Shown here: piece after piece, positions 41,871 through 54,580 of the stretch
How positions within the stretch are numbered: position 1 is the stretch's first letter
How the letters are laid out: each line of letters starts with the position of its first letter
Assembly: GCA_948567375.1 (NCBI GenBank)
Contig: OX419758.1
Span: forward strand, 24,929,001-24,993,000
Direction of reading: 5' to 3'
Source: Lunularia cruciata
Lineage: Eukaryota > Streptophyta > Marchantiopsida > Lunulariales > Lunulariaceae
DNA length: 64,000 nt
The notes under the pieces: model-generated
What the model was told of the DNA's origin: nothing
Databases searched by the model: none
What the model saw: only the letters and a program-made list of their open reading frames with translations
Translations under genes and position numbers: made by a program

Positions 41871-44832
41871 GCCAAGTTAAAACAGACCATATAGTAATAA
41901 TCTTAGACACAATAAGTACTCGGGATATAAGCATTTTGGTTAATTTCATCCTCGACCTCTGGACTTGAATGCGAAATTTTAGCGCAGATCGTATGTGGAA
42001 CATGACTCTTATATTTCCTTCTTGATATTTCTATTTAATATGTAAGGTCTGGTCTTTTTAATATAATTTGCTATTTATGTAATCAATTTGAATGAGTATT
42101 ATTGGGGTACATTATCTCAACGAAAGGAAGATAAGACTTGGGAAAGTCCAAATTTTGGTTTATATGACTTTATTATGTTATCAATTATTTGTCTAAACAA
42201 ACTATATTACATCTTGTAAAATTCGGAAACATTCCCAACGCTTGGTGAATCCGGAATGGTCAGAACCAAGTAAATATTCATTTTCTCATTTTATTATATG
42301 TTTTTGAATTGTAAACCGCAAGGCGTAAGCAACTAAACCGGTAGTGCGGTCCAGCCCTTAAGGTAAATCATTACACATGGGGCCATTTTCATTGGTTCTA
42401 TAAGTCAGAACTGTTGCATATTGTCACAATGGAAGAGACCAAGTTTCACATTTTCACTGGAGTTTCTAGAATGTCGCTCATTATAACTAAGTGGTGGGAA
42501 GTGATGTCAACGAGGACGGTGACATTACTTACCACCGTTCTAGAACCATCTCCTGCTTTTCATGCAACATGCAAGCGGGGAAAGTGCATGAGTATCGGCG
42601 AGCTTCCCGAAGGTTCGACCTGCCCACCAGATTGCTGCTCCAGTGGTCTACCGGAACTTTGTTGGGCTCTGCAACACGCAGCCGCGCATCGCGCATCACT
42701 GCGGTAGAAAGTATGGATAGCTTCGGATCTTAGGACACTCGGCGAGCCTTTGTATCATTTGCATGGTCATCCAGTTCAAATTATAGTATTTCTCTCAGTG
42801 AATCTCTTAGTTCGCCATTCATGCGATGTCTTCTGTTCTCCCCTAAATTGGAACTACTAGAAATTGCTCCTGACTCAAGCTGTTACTCGTGCCTCATTTG
42901 TTTGTGCTGACTGGATAGAGGACAGTCTACATCTGACAATCCCAAAACTTAAACCGTGTGATTTCACTGATAACAGCCCAATTAGTCTTGAAATTTAGGG
43001 TGAGAAATTTTTCTTACTACTGTCATTGATGGCTGCATTTCGTAATGGTTATCCTATGTCTGAACATGGAAAGCTTGAAGATGGTTCCTTGTACTTGCTC
43101 AATCTTCTCAATTGCGAAAGATCTGAAGGTGGTCAGTTGATTTAGTAAAGTTGAAGGCAAACCCGATACTCTCTAATGGTACCTGGACCACATCGAGGAT
43201 CAATACAGATCACACCCTGAATCGGAAGGCCGCATGGATGCATGGTCGTCATGAGAACCTAAGCTCTGAGAAATATGATTTGCAGCAACTTGGGGCCCCA
43301 TCTTTCTTCTGAAGGCCCTGACTCTACAAATATCTCCATGAGTATTCGACGGTACTTCATCGGACTTAGACTTAGGTCCATTCTAGTACTTTGAGTGCCC
43401 TTTGTCACAATCTGATGATACAAAGTAGAGACTCAGTATGAGTGGACGAAGGGGCGAGAAACGACTGCCGTGCCTGAATCATTGACACTCGAGTCCCTAT
43501 CTGCTAATCCTGTCCACAAGGTCGTTCTCCACCTCAAGAACGTGAAATAGACGGACTGAGTTGCTGCTGTCGTCTCCATGCATTTACGAGCCCGAGAATC
43601 CTCGATTGCCCAATGAAGATATTATACTATATAAGTCTTGACTAACAAATTGGACTCTTCCACGATACACATGCCCTCAGATTTCAAGGGTTAAGAGGCT
43701 GACTCTACACTGTCCAGAAAATTAGAGGCGATCGTAAAGCTAGAACCTTTCATGTTCTTTCCAGAAACGAGATGCAGTTTTCACCAGCCAATAATATTAG
43801 CATTACCAATCAATTCTGACAGATAACCTATACATTTCAAAGTTCAGGAGTATCTTGAAGCGATCATGCCTAAAATAAAATCATCAACAATCGTTAGGAT
43901 TGACATTCATGTAGGAAACTATCTGCTGCAGGCTCAAATCAGGATAGTTTTGAAACCGAAACACTTAATTCTTACAGCTGGAAACTGAAGGCCCATCACA
44001 TATAGTGAAACATGAAACATGGGCTCATGATGTCTTCGCGCTTTAACGCTTGCAGGATTGTCCCCATACTTTCTCAAGAGCATTTCGAAATTGGACAACC
44101 AGGTACAGGGTTGCAGCCATAAAACTATGGAACACGGCAAAGCAAATTAAAGAAAGAAAGTTGGGCTTATGGTCCGGCATTTCTATTTCTAGTGTCACAT
44201 CTTTCATACCTAGACAAACTGATATCGGGGAGAGCAAGGATTTAAACACTGCTGCTTACATGTTGTGGTTTCTGATTCTCTTACAGTTATGATGCACAAG
44301 GGTCACTACTTGTTTATGAGAATGAAAAATTTTAGACCTGATGACAGAAATCAGACAGCTCAGACGTTTAAGAAAGATATTTCTGTATGTTCGAGAAGAG
44401 CTGAACACGACATCTCTTGATATTCCGAGCAATTACTCAGTGGAAGGTTACTGACTTTTATACTACAACGTTCCTTCGGATACATCAGTCCCTTTCGCAC
44501 GACTGCAGCATTGAAGTTCCTCCCGGATTAGAATAGATGTGTATATACATTCAATCGCACCAAAGGAACACGTTGAACCAGACTTTCGCATACATGGCAC
44601 AATCTTTCAAGAATGTTATACTGAGTTTATGAAACTCCTCAGCACACAGCACGTCTGGGTACCCTAAAATTCAAAATTTTCCACCCTTTCCTCATAATGG
44701 TGCAAATTGATACTGGCATTGTCGATTTTACTGAAGATCCATAAAGAAAACACAAAGCTATAATTATTTCACAATCTTGCAGTTCTTTCATATGCTGAAA
44801 GACGGCGACGCACTCCAGAAATTGAAATTTTT
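41871..44832. other. Intergenic island downstream of the germin-like gene
   Basis: No transposon protein or repeat of this window is found here. Base composition is more even than in the surrounding repeats. Short open frames near 42414-42733 and 44043-44292 have no recognisable domain, and I regard them as chance. The 3' untranslated region of the germin-like gene should lie in roughly the last 300 bp. Confidence 0.5.
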
Positions 44833-45444
44833 CTACATTGTAGGTTTGAAAGGGGCTTCCAGGACCATAAGTTCCGCAGATGTTATCTTGAATGCCTTCA
44901 GTAGTACCTCATCTGGAATTTCGGAGCCAAATAGATTGCGTGGAAGAGAAATTGTGCCAGCATTAGAGCTACCGAAGGCAGAAATTGCACGAACTGTCTC
45001 CTTCCTAGACAGATTGATCTGAAAGTGAACGAGTCCCTGAGGGAAAACAAACAAATCTCCCACTTGAATAGTCGACGAGTAAAGCTTGTTGTTTGAGTCC
45101 ACGAGACCCACATCCAAAGTCCCCGATTGCACGTAGAGAAGTTCAGTACCGCGTGGATGCGTGTGAGGAGGGTTCAAAGTTCCAGGTGCATACTCGAGAA
45201 GGGTTACACCAACACCGAGGCCATTGAGTGCTGGGAACTCTATCAAAGTGACCTTCTTGGACGCGAACGTTCCTTCTGGTGCAGAAAAGTTGCGGAGACC
45301 AGTGAACGTAAAAAATTCGCCTGTTATTGTGCTGGCATTGACACCCGGAGGCACTGCGAAGTCAGAGGTGAGCTCAGGATCTCGTGCGGACACGGTGAGC
45401 AGTGTAGCCACGAGGACGACAGATACCAGTTTCATGGCAGCCAT
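44833..45444 (-). CDS. Germin-like protein (cupin), intronless, 203 aa
   Basis: A secreted single-cupin protein of the cell wall; relatives bind manganese and some act as superoxide dismutase or oxalate oxidase. The signal peptide spans residues 1-20 (MAAMKLVSVVLVATLLTVSA, cleavage before RDPE). Germin box 1 (HTHPRGTELLYVQSG) provides His94, His96 and Glu101; box 2 (GDLFVFPQGLVHFQIN) provides His140, so the metal site is complete. Possible N-glycosylation sites are at Asn36, Asn52 and Asn144. Unlike classical germins, the mature N-terminus has no Cys (SDFAVPPG instead of a DFCVAD-type start), as in the cysteine-free germin subgroup known from rice GLP9 types. Length is normal and the frame is clean from ATG 45444 to TGA/TAG at 44833. 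A second Met at residue 4 is an alternative start. A TTTCGCAG|GG just upstream could be a leader-intron acceptor. Confidence 0.93.
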   Translation of the reverse strand: MAAMKLVSVVLVATLLTVSARDPELTSDFAVPPGVNASTITGEFFTFTGLRNFSAPEGTFASKKVTLIEFPALNGLGVGVTLLEYAPGTLNPPHTHPRGTELLYVQSGTLDVGLVDSNNKLYSSTIQVGDLFVFPQGLVHFQINLSRKETVRAISAFGSSNAGTISLPRNLFGSEIPDEVLLKAFKITSAELMVLEAPFKPTM

Positions 45445-46149
45445 CTTAGTAGACTTTTGCGGTATTTCCCTGCGAAACGACGTTCGGTTTCAAACACTGA
45501 TCACCGCTTTTAGTATGTCAAGTTGCTTTGGTTCCTCAAAGAATTTCCGTCTGTCATGGAATTAATCGTCAATTTTTGAACATTCTACCAGAGGCTACAC
45601 CTGCTTACTGCTTGCAGGTCTGGTTTCAATTCAATCCCAACATTCAAAACTCCCAAAGCCGAAATGTACATGCTAAGGAAACAAGCAATCAGTCATACAC
45701 AAAAATTGTCGATAGTAACAAAACTCGATTTGTTTGAGAGTTGTACCTGACTGACGATGTCTACAAACTAACGGTCTTGATACCAGCGACACTGGTGTAA
45801 GTTCTCAACATGAACTTCCAAGGTTAGAGGAGACTCTGAAGGTCTGAACCTTCGAGTTGCTCTGAGGTCTTCTGAATCTCAGTTTATAAAACTGATCGAC
45901 GACATGTGGAGGAGAAAAGATCTCTACAGTAGGGAACAGATTCATGATTACCAGTAAGCCAGCTTCCGGTGTAGCTATATTCAGCACGTATGCCCGAGGT
46001 GAGGTTGACACACAAAAACTTGTGTAAATGATGAGAGTGAAACGTCATTTCTTATTGATCACCTTCGCTAAAGTCCAAGAACAAACGAATCAAAGTTGTG
46101 TGGATCGTCTTTATTTTGACAAGTGTGCATTACATATGACACTAGAAGG

Positions 46150-46174
46150 TCTCCCCCCCACCCCCACCCCCACT
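46150..46174 (-). repeat. Poly-C / CCCCCA tract
   Basis: Runs of C separated by A. The G-rich minus strand has four G runs of at least four and so could form a G-quadruplex about 0.7 kb upstream of the germin-like start codon. A role is speculative. Confidence 0.7.
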
Positions 46175-48566
46175 TAAGAGTGTGGCTACACTCCTGTGCA
46201 TTTGCATTTGGTGTGTCCTCCATATGGAAATGTGGTTTTTAAGTTTGCGAGAAAGCAGACGTTTTAAAATATTTTTAATGTTCTTAATACGTTCTTTTTA
46301 AGTGACAAATTTTAACTAACAAGTATGCAAAATTTATCGCATTGTTGTGCGTGTCAACTCTATTGAGCATTATTGTTTGCATTCATCTGTAATATCAGTT
46401 CATCATGATCATGTCGAAGAAGGGGGGGTATGAAAGGGGATCATTGGGAATATTTGGTCCTGTGTTTGAAGAAGAAGAGTTCAAGACGAAAGGCTCAAAA
46501 TACATGCATTGAAATACAAAGATATCCATCACATCGTGTTCAAATTGCACGAACAATCGAAAGAGATAGCTCTGACTTATAAAAATTTAGTGCTAAACCG
46601 TTTCTTTCAATATGGCCTACTTTGGAATGCATTTAAAATGTTCTTTTTAAAATTGAATTTAAAACGTTTCAGTAGTTATCCAAGAGGTGATCTACTCATG
46701 TTCGTTGACTTTCTCTTGCCATAGTGACGACCTTCCTAGATGTGAACGAAATATGGAATCGCACTTTTGAAAGTGTTTGGGTATTCACCAATTACCTACG
46801 TGTCGTCTAGCTGACGAACGTAGAAAAGATGATGCACTCTGCTTTATGTCTTTAAGATCTACCTAGGAGTCCTTGGACAAGGGATTTGAGTAGAATCGGT
46901 GTAAAGTTTACGTATTTAAGCTACAGTAGCTACCCGTTTGCTACAGTTTATTTGAAGTGGAGTGTTACCAGTTTCATGCTTGTGTCAATTCAATCTCACA
47001 GTCAATAAAGATGTCATAGTGAGGTTTCTTCAGTTTCACCACCATAATGGAGCAATTTCACAATAGTTCGCATGCAAATTCACCCACGTTCATCGTCAAA
47101 TTGTGCAATTCACCGGGAACTTTCGTGGCGGTTGAGTGTTCGCCCGTATGTTTCATAAGCGGAGTTAGATATATAGCAATTGACCCTTTCAATATGTGAA
47201 ATGGTTTGAAAACATTGTTAGGACATTTTTCTGCACTGTGGAGATTACGGTAGAGTGTTCAATTTGGTAAAACGTCCAACAATTCTGCCGAGCTTCACTT
47301 CTGCTCAAAGTAGTAAGTAATAAACATTTCAGTTTGAAACACTGGATTTTGATTGCTTTTCCTACATCTGGTTCCTGATCCTGATGCAAAATTGATCCAA
47401 ATTCGATTTTCGAATATAGCACACGCTTACTCCTATTGAGAATCATTCAAATAGGTCGCTCGCACAGAAAGTCCACACGATGTAGTGTCAAAGGTACCTT
47501 TGAAAGCGTTAAAAATTAATGTAATCAAGCTAATAACCTTATCCTTGAAAACTCATATAGTTATAACTTTATACAATTTATCCATATATCAAATGGGGTG
47601 ATAGGACTGGGCATTCCCTTCGGCTTCGCACCAAATATGAAGAAATAAAAGCTACATGTGTAGGGTTCTCACGGGAATTACTCACACCACGATATGTACT
47701 ACTGATGCTAGAATCAGGTGCTACAGCGAAGCTGCACCGGGAGATACACGCGTTAATGTTTTGATTGTAATCTATCTGGAGTATGAGGACTGCAGCTCAT
47801 CACTCATACATAAGGCTATTTATCACCTCTCGCACTAATTACTACTACAAACGCTAGGTGAATATCAGCCAAGTCTAAAGGCATCCTCTTTTACTTTTGA
47901 AAATGATCATAAAGGTCTAAACCCCAGCATGAAGATTGATTCTTAAGCTCAATATATGTAGTGAACAGATATAAGAACGAAGAGAACATCAACGGCCTAG
48001 TCTTTTTCGTATGGTGCACTGTTCTTGAGCAGTCAGCAGTGACTTTACTCAATAAGGTGAAATTCATCATCGGCTTCGTAGCTTCCGTAGCACTTTAGAT
48101 CAACACTTTCTAGACTGACTTACGAGACAAAGACCTACCGTGATACTTGGCTTTGTATGCACTCTAAAAGTTTGACGCTAAATCTAGTTCCTAGTATAAG
48201 CTTTTGCCTTAGTGCCTTTGCCCCCCTAATCTTCTACAAATAAATTACATTTATTTCGTATGTGCTAACATTTTCTTCAAAAAGAGAGTTTTTTCTTCTT
48301 TGGTCTATTTTCCGCTGAGATTTATTGACTAGTTAGTTAATTTTATTCATGTACATTGTATGATACAAATGAATTTTTTTGTTGATGTCTTTTTATTGAG
48401 CAATGCAAGGTTCTCACATAATCAGAACCCTTCTCACCAAGTATGCTTAGAGTCTGGAATCAGAATTATGAATAATTATATTTTGAGAGTTTTGTGATAG
48501 AATAGCCTTCAATTTCTACCATGAAATCGAGTTTTCTTATTCCCAAGCTCGTAATAATGACAATTT

Positions 48567-48868
48567 ATAATAGAACACTAGAGGGTAAAGGCTTATTTAA
48601 TACCCTTGCATGCACTAGATGGCTTAATCATAGCCCAATAGTAGTTGCTATTTCTATTTACTGGTAACTTCCACAGGTGTGATTAGTTCACCTGGGGGTA
48701 GTTTTTGGTGTGAGTAGTAAAGAACACTAGTGGTATGATTATAATAAAACACTAGTGGGTGAAGGCTCATTTCATACCCTTGCATGCACTAGAGATCTTA
48801 GCCCTATAGTAGTTGCTATTTCTATTTACTGGTAACTTCTACAGGTGTGATGTTCACCTGGAGGTAGT
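48567..48868. repeat. Duplication of a ~130-bp unit
   Basis: 48567-48702 and 48741-48868 align closely (AACACTAG.GGGT.AAGGCT through TGCATGCACTAGA to CACCTGG.GGTAGT). A partial third piece (AAGAACACTAGTGG) lies between them. Confidence 0.88.
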
Positions 48869-50609
48869 ATATCTGATATCGTCTTTATAATGCATCCAGT
48901 GAACGTAGACATTTAAATGTTAAAGAAAAGAAAAGAAATGTAAATTACAAACGTTTAAACTAACTTTAGAGTACAAAAGCTAAACTTTATATAAACTTTA
49001 GAATCTAAAAAGTTCAAGGATAGAAACAGAACAGTAAAATTAATCGTAATTTAAATAGAAATTAAAATTTCTTGATGTTATAACGTCAAGTATAAAACCG
49101 AAGTATATAATCTATTAAAACAGAATAAAAGAATAAAATTAAATGGACATTTCTGATGGTTAAGGAAAAATAAGACCATCATAAAAATAATGTAATCATT
49201 TGCATGCCCATAGAAAGCTCTAATATACATATTTTGATCAAAATAATAGAAAAAAAATTCGAATCCACGTTTCACTGAATAAACCTCAAAATTTTCCAAC
49301 GGGCTTGATGGAGATGAGATGTTAAAAGATTCAATTTTAGGAATCCGCAGCCCCTCGGAGTCTTTGCCAGTCTACAGGATTGGCCAGGCTTACACGTGAT
49401 GCTGAAATGCTGGCAGGGGCACAGCGAATACAGACAGAGTGTTTTTGGACCATGTTTCGGTGTAGATCACAAGATCATATCTAATCCAAAAACTTTTAAA
49501 CCCTATCAAATATAGACGGGGCTTCTGCTTTCTGAGGTGTCTTGTGCCCGTCTTGCGTTACTCTGCGTTACCACAGACCCTACCACAGTACTATCAGATC
49601 CAGATCCTGTGAAAGTGATCCGGCTCAGGCTTGTTGGCCTAACAAAGACACCGGGTTGTCATTGTCGATTCACCGCGTCTGATTGACTATTGTAAAGGGA
49701 ATTGACACAAAAATGGATTGACTGTGGTAAAATGAGATAACCCATAAGGACAATCTAGCAAACTTGAACCGACTTAAAGAAAAACTTTATTAGAAATTTT
49801 TTTGAAGCCGGATTGAGTACTTCATAAAGGAACCATAGAATTTATGGGAGAGACCTGCATTGTACAAAATTTAACGGAGCACCTTCCTTCACACCTATAA
49901 TACATTTTAAAAGTTTGTTACGGAATTCCGTCACAAGCAAATTAAAACCCTTGTTACGGTCATTTTCATGATTTTCATTGGTGGATGTTTCACAAGTTAC
50001 CAGAGTTGCATTTGTTCCCATAATTTTGTAATATGTATTTACTGTATGATAGATAAGTGTAATATATAGTTAACAAATATTGAAAATTACATAATTTTCG
50101 AAAGAACAATGATACTCAAAGTGATTCTATCTCCTTTTACCATTATTATATATTGATTTATTATGATCCAAAATTAGAAAACAGATCTAAATTTACACAA
50201 ATGTAAAGTTGTACTACACCAAATGATGTCTTACACCATTTTTTCAACTATAGCAACTTAATGTTGCAAAATTGCAATTATGTCTTCTATTATATTCTCT
50301 TATATCTCCAGAATGAAATAAAAGAACAAATAATTTTACTTAAAATTTTCTAAAATAAAAATAATATCTAACCCATAAAACAGGAAATATATTAAAAAAT
50401 GTATCTCTTCTAATGGTTTATACATTGAAATTATTTTACATTTATTTTTCATATTAGAAAATTCAAGCATATCCAAGTTTATGAAAAATCAAATAATGCT
50501 TTTCACCATTGTTCCACCAAATGCAACTTGATATGCACCATCCTTTCTCCGCCAAAATTTGTGCTAGAATTTGCACAAGAGTAATGAGAGTTGCAAGAGC
50601 AAATTATAT

Positions 50610-51235
50610 TTAACCGTCAGAGATGAGTACACAAGACATCCCATGATGCTTGAAGATATTGTCTAAGTAGATCTTCGCCAATGTTGGAGCTTCCATTGTA
50701 TCGAAAGTTGGTGCCAAATGGATTTGCTTACTAAGCTTATCCACAAATACCACGATTATTGTGTCTTGTGCAAGGATGTGATGAGATCTAAGCTCACGTG
50801 TTCCCATTGAGTAGATGGAATGGGGAGTGGTTGAAGGAGTCCACTCAGTTTCCAGTTGTTGGCCTTTTTGCATTGGCAACTCTTACAAGATTGGACAAAC
50901 TCTCAATCGTGTGCCATGTTGGGCCACCACCATTGGCATTGGAGGGTACCTAAGGTCTTGTCCACACCCATGTGACAAGCGATTGGTAAGTCATGGGCTT
51001 CTTGAAGGTGCACAAGTCAGAGATCACCTTAAGTTGGAATATACATCCAGTTTTCACATAATAGAAGTCCTTCATTGAAGGAGAAGGTGTTGTACCCCTT
51101 GTCGCATGCTACAAGACAACCTTGTACCATCTGAAAGAAGGGATCTTGTTGTAAAGTTGTTCTAAACTTGATTTGGATTTTGGAGTTGATTGATACCGTT
51201 GTAATTGCCATTGTGATGAGAGGAAGAGACTTCAA
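50610..51235 (-). pseudogene. Integrase fragment of E4
   Basis: 50610-50879 encodes 'VVFVDKLSKQIHLAPTFDT' and 'IYLDNIFKHHGMSCVLISDG'. Upstream to about 51235 comes the N-terminal region (QDPFFQMVQGCLVACDKGYN). It ends at a breakpoint about 50620, without the second half of the core. Confidence 0.8.
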
Positions 51236-52560
51236 ATCAGGTCATTGTGAAAGGGCATCAAGGATGACATGGAACCAATAGGGTTTCTACTCAAGTTTGA
51301 TATCAAACAATTGTTGTTCCTCCCATCGATGATGCCTACCTACTCTTCATGTGTTCCAAGTGTAATGGCTCCAATAAGGATTTGTGATCAGTTTGCATGA
51401 TCACTTGTTTCTCCAAGAGATAATGCATCCATACCTTGGTGGCATACACCATTGCTAATTGTTCCTGATCTCAAGCAGAGTAAATCCTTCCTGTGGTATT
51501 TAGTCAACGAGACACAAAGGCAATGAGATATAACCCATCTAGGAATTCTTGCTATAACACAACCCCAATTGCAAAGTTAGAAGCATCAAAATCAACCACA
51601 CAAGGTAGTTGAGTGTCATATGGTTGAAGAATGGGTCTTGAAGACACTATATATTTTAGCTTTTGGAATTCTTCTTTGTGCTTAGTGGTCCACTAAAAGC
51701 TCAAGTTCTTCCCCAAGAGGTTGGTCAATGGTGCGGTCACATGAGCATAATAGTGGATGAATTATTGGTAAAAACTCACCAATCCATTAAGTGTCTATAC
51801 TTCTTTAGTATCCTTTGGAGTAGGCCAATCAATAATGGCTTTGATTTTTTCCTCTTCCATATTGATCTACTCCGATGAGATCTTGTGACCCAAGAAGGTA
51901 ACTTCCTTCTGCCAAAAGGAACAGTTTGAATTCTTGCAATAAAATTTCCATTGACGTAAGCCTTCTTGCATGTGATTTCCATGTTTTACCTCTATCTTGC
52001 TATAGATTAAAATATCATCCAAGAACACCACCATGTACCAATCCAATAGCACATCTAACATGCAATGCATCTGATCCATGAAGACTATTGGAGCATTAGT
52101 GAGCTCAAAAGACAAAACTCTCCACTCAAAATGCCTTTATCTTGTGTGAAAGGTAATCTTTTGCACATCTTCTTTATCAATGAGAATTTGCCAAGAGCCG
52201 ATTTGGAGATCAAATTTAGAGAAGTATTGTGCTCCACTCAATTGATAAAGCAAGTTATCAATTTGAGGCAAGAGATATGCATTCTTCATTATTTGTTTAT
52301 TGAGGTCACAATAATCAATATAGAAGCAAAGTACTCCATCCTTCTTTGGAACAAATAGTATCAATGTTCCCCAAGGAGATGCACTATGCCATATGAAATC
52401 CTTCTCCAAAAACTTTGTTAGTGTTATTTGAAGCTCATCTAACTCCTTTGGCAAGAGCCAATAGATTGGTCTACTCATTGGATTACTTCTTGATAATAAC
52501 TCAATCTTGAAGAGCATACCATGATTAGAGTGCAATCTCTTTGGTAAATCATTTGGATCT
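51236..52560 (-). pseudogene. RNase H and reverse transcriptase of E4
   Basis: RNase H occupies about 51240-51640. The polymerase domain occupies about 51640-52540, with open blocks containing 'MVVFLDDILIYSKIEVKHG' (52060-51990) and 'PMSRPIYWLLPKELDEL' to 'SGAQYFSKFDLQIGSWQILI' (52500-52165). The catalytic Asp pair is kept, but frames are broken between blocks. Confidence 0.82.
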
Positions 52561-52710
52561 AAAATCTAAACATCTAAAAATAAATCTAAAACACATCCAA
52601 ACACATCTAAAAACTCATGGACTATTTGATCAACCATTGCTTGATGAGGCTTTTGGTCCTCCTCATATCTCCCATGCGTAATTGGTTTGATCCACACCAC
52701 AAAAATAGAC

Positions 52711-52830
52711 TTATCTTCCTCCAAAGCTTGCTCTATGGTTGCTTTATTGATAAACTTCCCATCTTGGGACTTATCTTCCTTTAAAGCTTGCTTTTTGGCT
52801 GCTTTCTTGACAAACTTCCCATCTTGGGAC
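52711..52830 (-). repeat. Two 60-bp linker repeats of E4
   Basis: 52711-52770 and 52771-52830 are the same unit as in E1 and E3. Confidence 0.85.
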
Positions 52831-52859
52831 TAACTAGTCTTAGGTGTCTTACTCAAAGG

Positions 52860-53890
52860 TGCCAAACAACCTAATTGGAAATTCATACCTTGGTGTTGTA
52901 TTTGAATTTTTGTCAGTTTTAATCAAATTTAACCTTATGACATTCAAGCTAAGGTAGACCTAGACTGACATCATAGTCTAAAGGTGCCACTACAAACCTC
53001 ACGCATTCCAAATACTCCTTCCAAATCTTGAATATAACAAGATGTGAGGTATAAAATGTAGAATCCTTTCTACCATCCGCCATCATCAATCTACTTCCAA
53101 TTATTGGCTTGATAGGTCTTCATTGGATTGCATCAATCTCCATTGGAGTAAGTTCCTTCACCCATGTGTAATGTGTTTGTAGGTTTTGTGAGGATCAAGA
53201 TCAAGACCAAGATTTTGCAACCAAGGAGTCAAAGCGCTCGGCCAATTGCATGGCTTCTTCCAAGTGTTTTGGCTCTTGTATAGTTACTTCCAATTTGATT
53301 TGTGACTTCAAGCCCCTCACAAATTGATCCATAGCTTCACCATCCAATATATCTAGAATTTATATAATGGTGTTTTGGAATTGCATGATATAGCTTCTTA
53401 CAAAATCAATCTACTTCAACTCTACCAACTTATCTTGTGCGGCTTGTGAAGCATTTATCACTTGGAATTGTCCAATTATTTCACTCTTGAATTCCTCCCA
53501 TGTCAAGATTGGTGCAATAAATTATAGTTCAACTTGCTTTATCGGAACTGCCACCATAGTTTTGCCACTCCATCCAGTTGGCTTGAAGCTAAGAGCATCT
53601 ATTTTTGTTCATCTTGAAGATTTATAGTCTCAAAATAACATTCATAGTCAAATACAAAGTTCCCCACTATGCTTGGGAGATTCTTGTCTTTGAATACCTT
53701 GGGTTTTGGAACTCGGATTTGCCCTTCTCCTTCTCAGAATGGTGCTCTCTTTATATGCTCTTGTCGTTGATGGTCTTGTTCTTCCAACAATCAAGTAAGG
53801 TGCTCAATTTGTTGTTGCATAACAATGATAACTTTGAGCATTGCAACCATGGCTACTACTCTATCAAATTACCTACATTTTATCTAAATT
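52860..53890 (-). pseudogene. gag and partial protease of E4
   Basis: The protease piece (52870-53118) begins after the active site, then jumps directly to the gag 'MEIDAIQ' segment (from about 53119), skipping about 340 bp that includes the zinc knuckle. gag continues to about 53860 with the central domain and the Gln-rich N-terminal helix. There are several stops. Confidence 0.78.
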
Positions 53891-54121
53891 AACACATAGA
53901 TGTAACATGTCCATTGTTTTCCATAAGTTATAATCATAAGTACCAAGGGTTCCTCGGACAAGGTGATTGTATTTAGAACTTTTTCCCAAAGTGTGAGGTG
54001 ATAAACTAAGTGAAATCATGCTTGGGTAGTACATGGACACAAAAATCCCAATAGTTTGGCAAAACTTGATTTGGTGGTCCATAAATTCCATCCATCCATC
54101 CCATTCTTGCTCTAATACCAC

Positions 54122-54537
54122 TATAAAATAATGAGATCAAGGAGATAAATAGGAGAATAGAAGATTGGAGTGGGAGATCATATTGGGACACTTGAATGAA
54201 GGAAAATCTAAATACCTAACATGAGCTTTGGACTTTGGTATTTATAGGGAGAAAAATTAACCAAGAAGTTTCTTTCAAGAAGCTGCATACTTGGTGTGCA
54301 AGCTAAGGTAATTGGAAGCTTCCAAGAAGCTTCTTTCTAAAAACTATCCACTTAGGGTGCAAGCTAAACTTCCCAAGAAACTTCTTCCTAGAAGTTATCA
54401 CTTGATCTATGCTTTACCCAATACTTGGAAGGTATCAAATAGCTTCTTAGATACTTCTAGAATATTCTAAGCTAATTTGGCATATTTGTTACTCCATAAG
54501 CCTTGCCTAACTCGTAGATAAACTCCATATTGTTACA
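54122..54537 (-). repeat. 5' LTR of E4
   Basis: About 416 bp; minus strand starts TGTAACAATATGGAG at 54537. Three phased nGAAn units at 54455-54467 (TTCTAGAATATTC) correspond in position to those of E3. A TATA-like TATAAATA lies near 54240-54247. Confidence 0.87.
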
Positions 54538-54580
54538 AAAATAATCTGGGGAAAATTATTCCTTTTACTCCAATCAAGAG

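Larger units (their letters stand above)
45445..50609. other. Upstream flank of the germin-like gene, no other gene
   Basis: No protein recognised. Local features: a C-rich tract at 46150-46174 (CCCCCCCC and CACCCCCACC blocks), a ~130-bp duplication at 48567-48868, and a GC-richer patch at 49330-49680 without a convincing frame. I cannot assign a TATA box with confidence. Confidence 0.5.
50610..54537 (-). mobile_element. Ty3/gypsy chromovirus E4, 3' truncated
   Basis: Minus-strand member of the E1-E3 family, with 5' LTR at 54122-54537, a decayed primer site (near 54108-54120, GGTATTAGAGC), gag, protease remnant, RT, RNase H and part of integrase. It stops at about 50620 in the middle of the integrase core (the 'HHGMSCVLISDG' segment), so integrase end, chromodomain and 3' LTR are missing. 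A deletion of about 340 bp relative to E3 removes the zinc knuckle and the protease active site, with the junction near 53118. Confidence 0.88.

Noticed and set aside
42414-42733. Overlapping frames resembling a small basic protein
   Set aside because: I considered a small heat-shock protein because of an RRASRRFDLP-like string, but the rest of the alpha-crystallin fold is missing.
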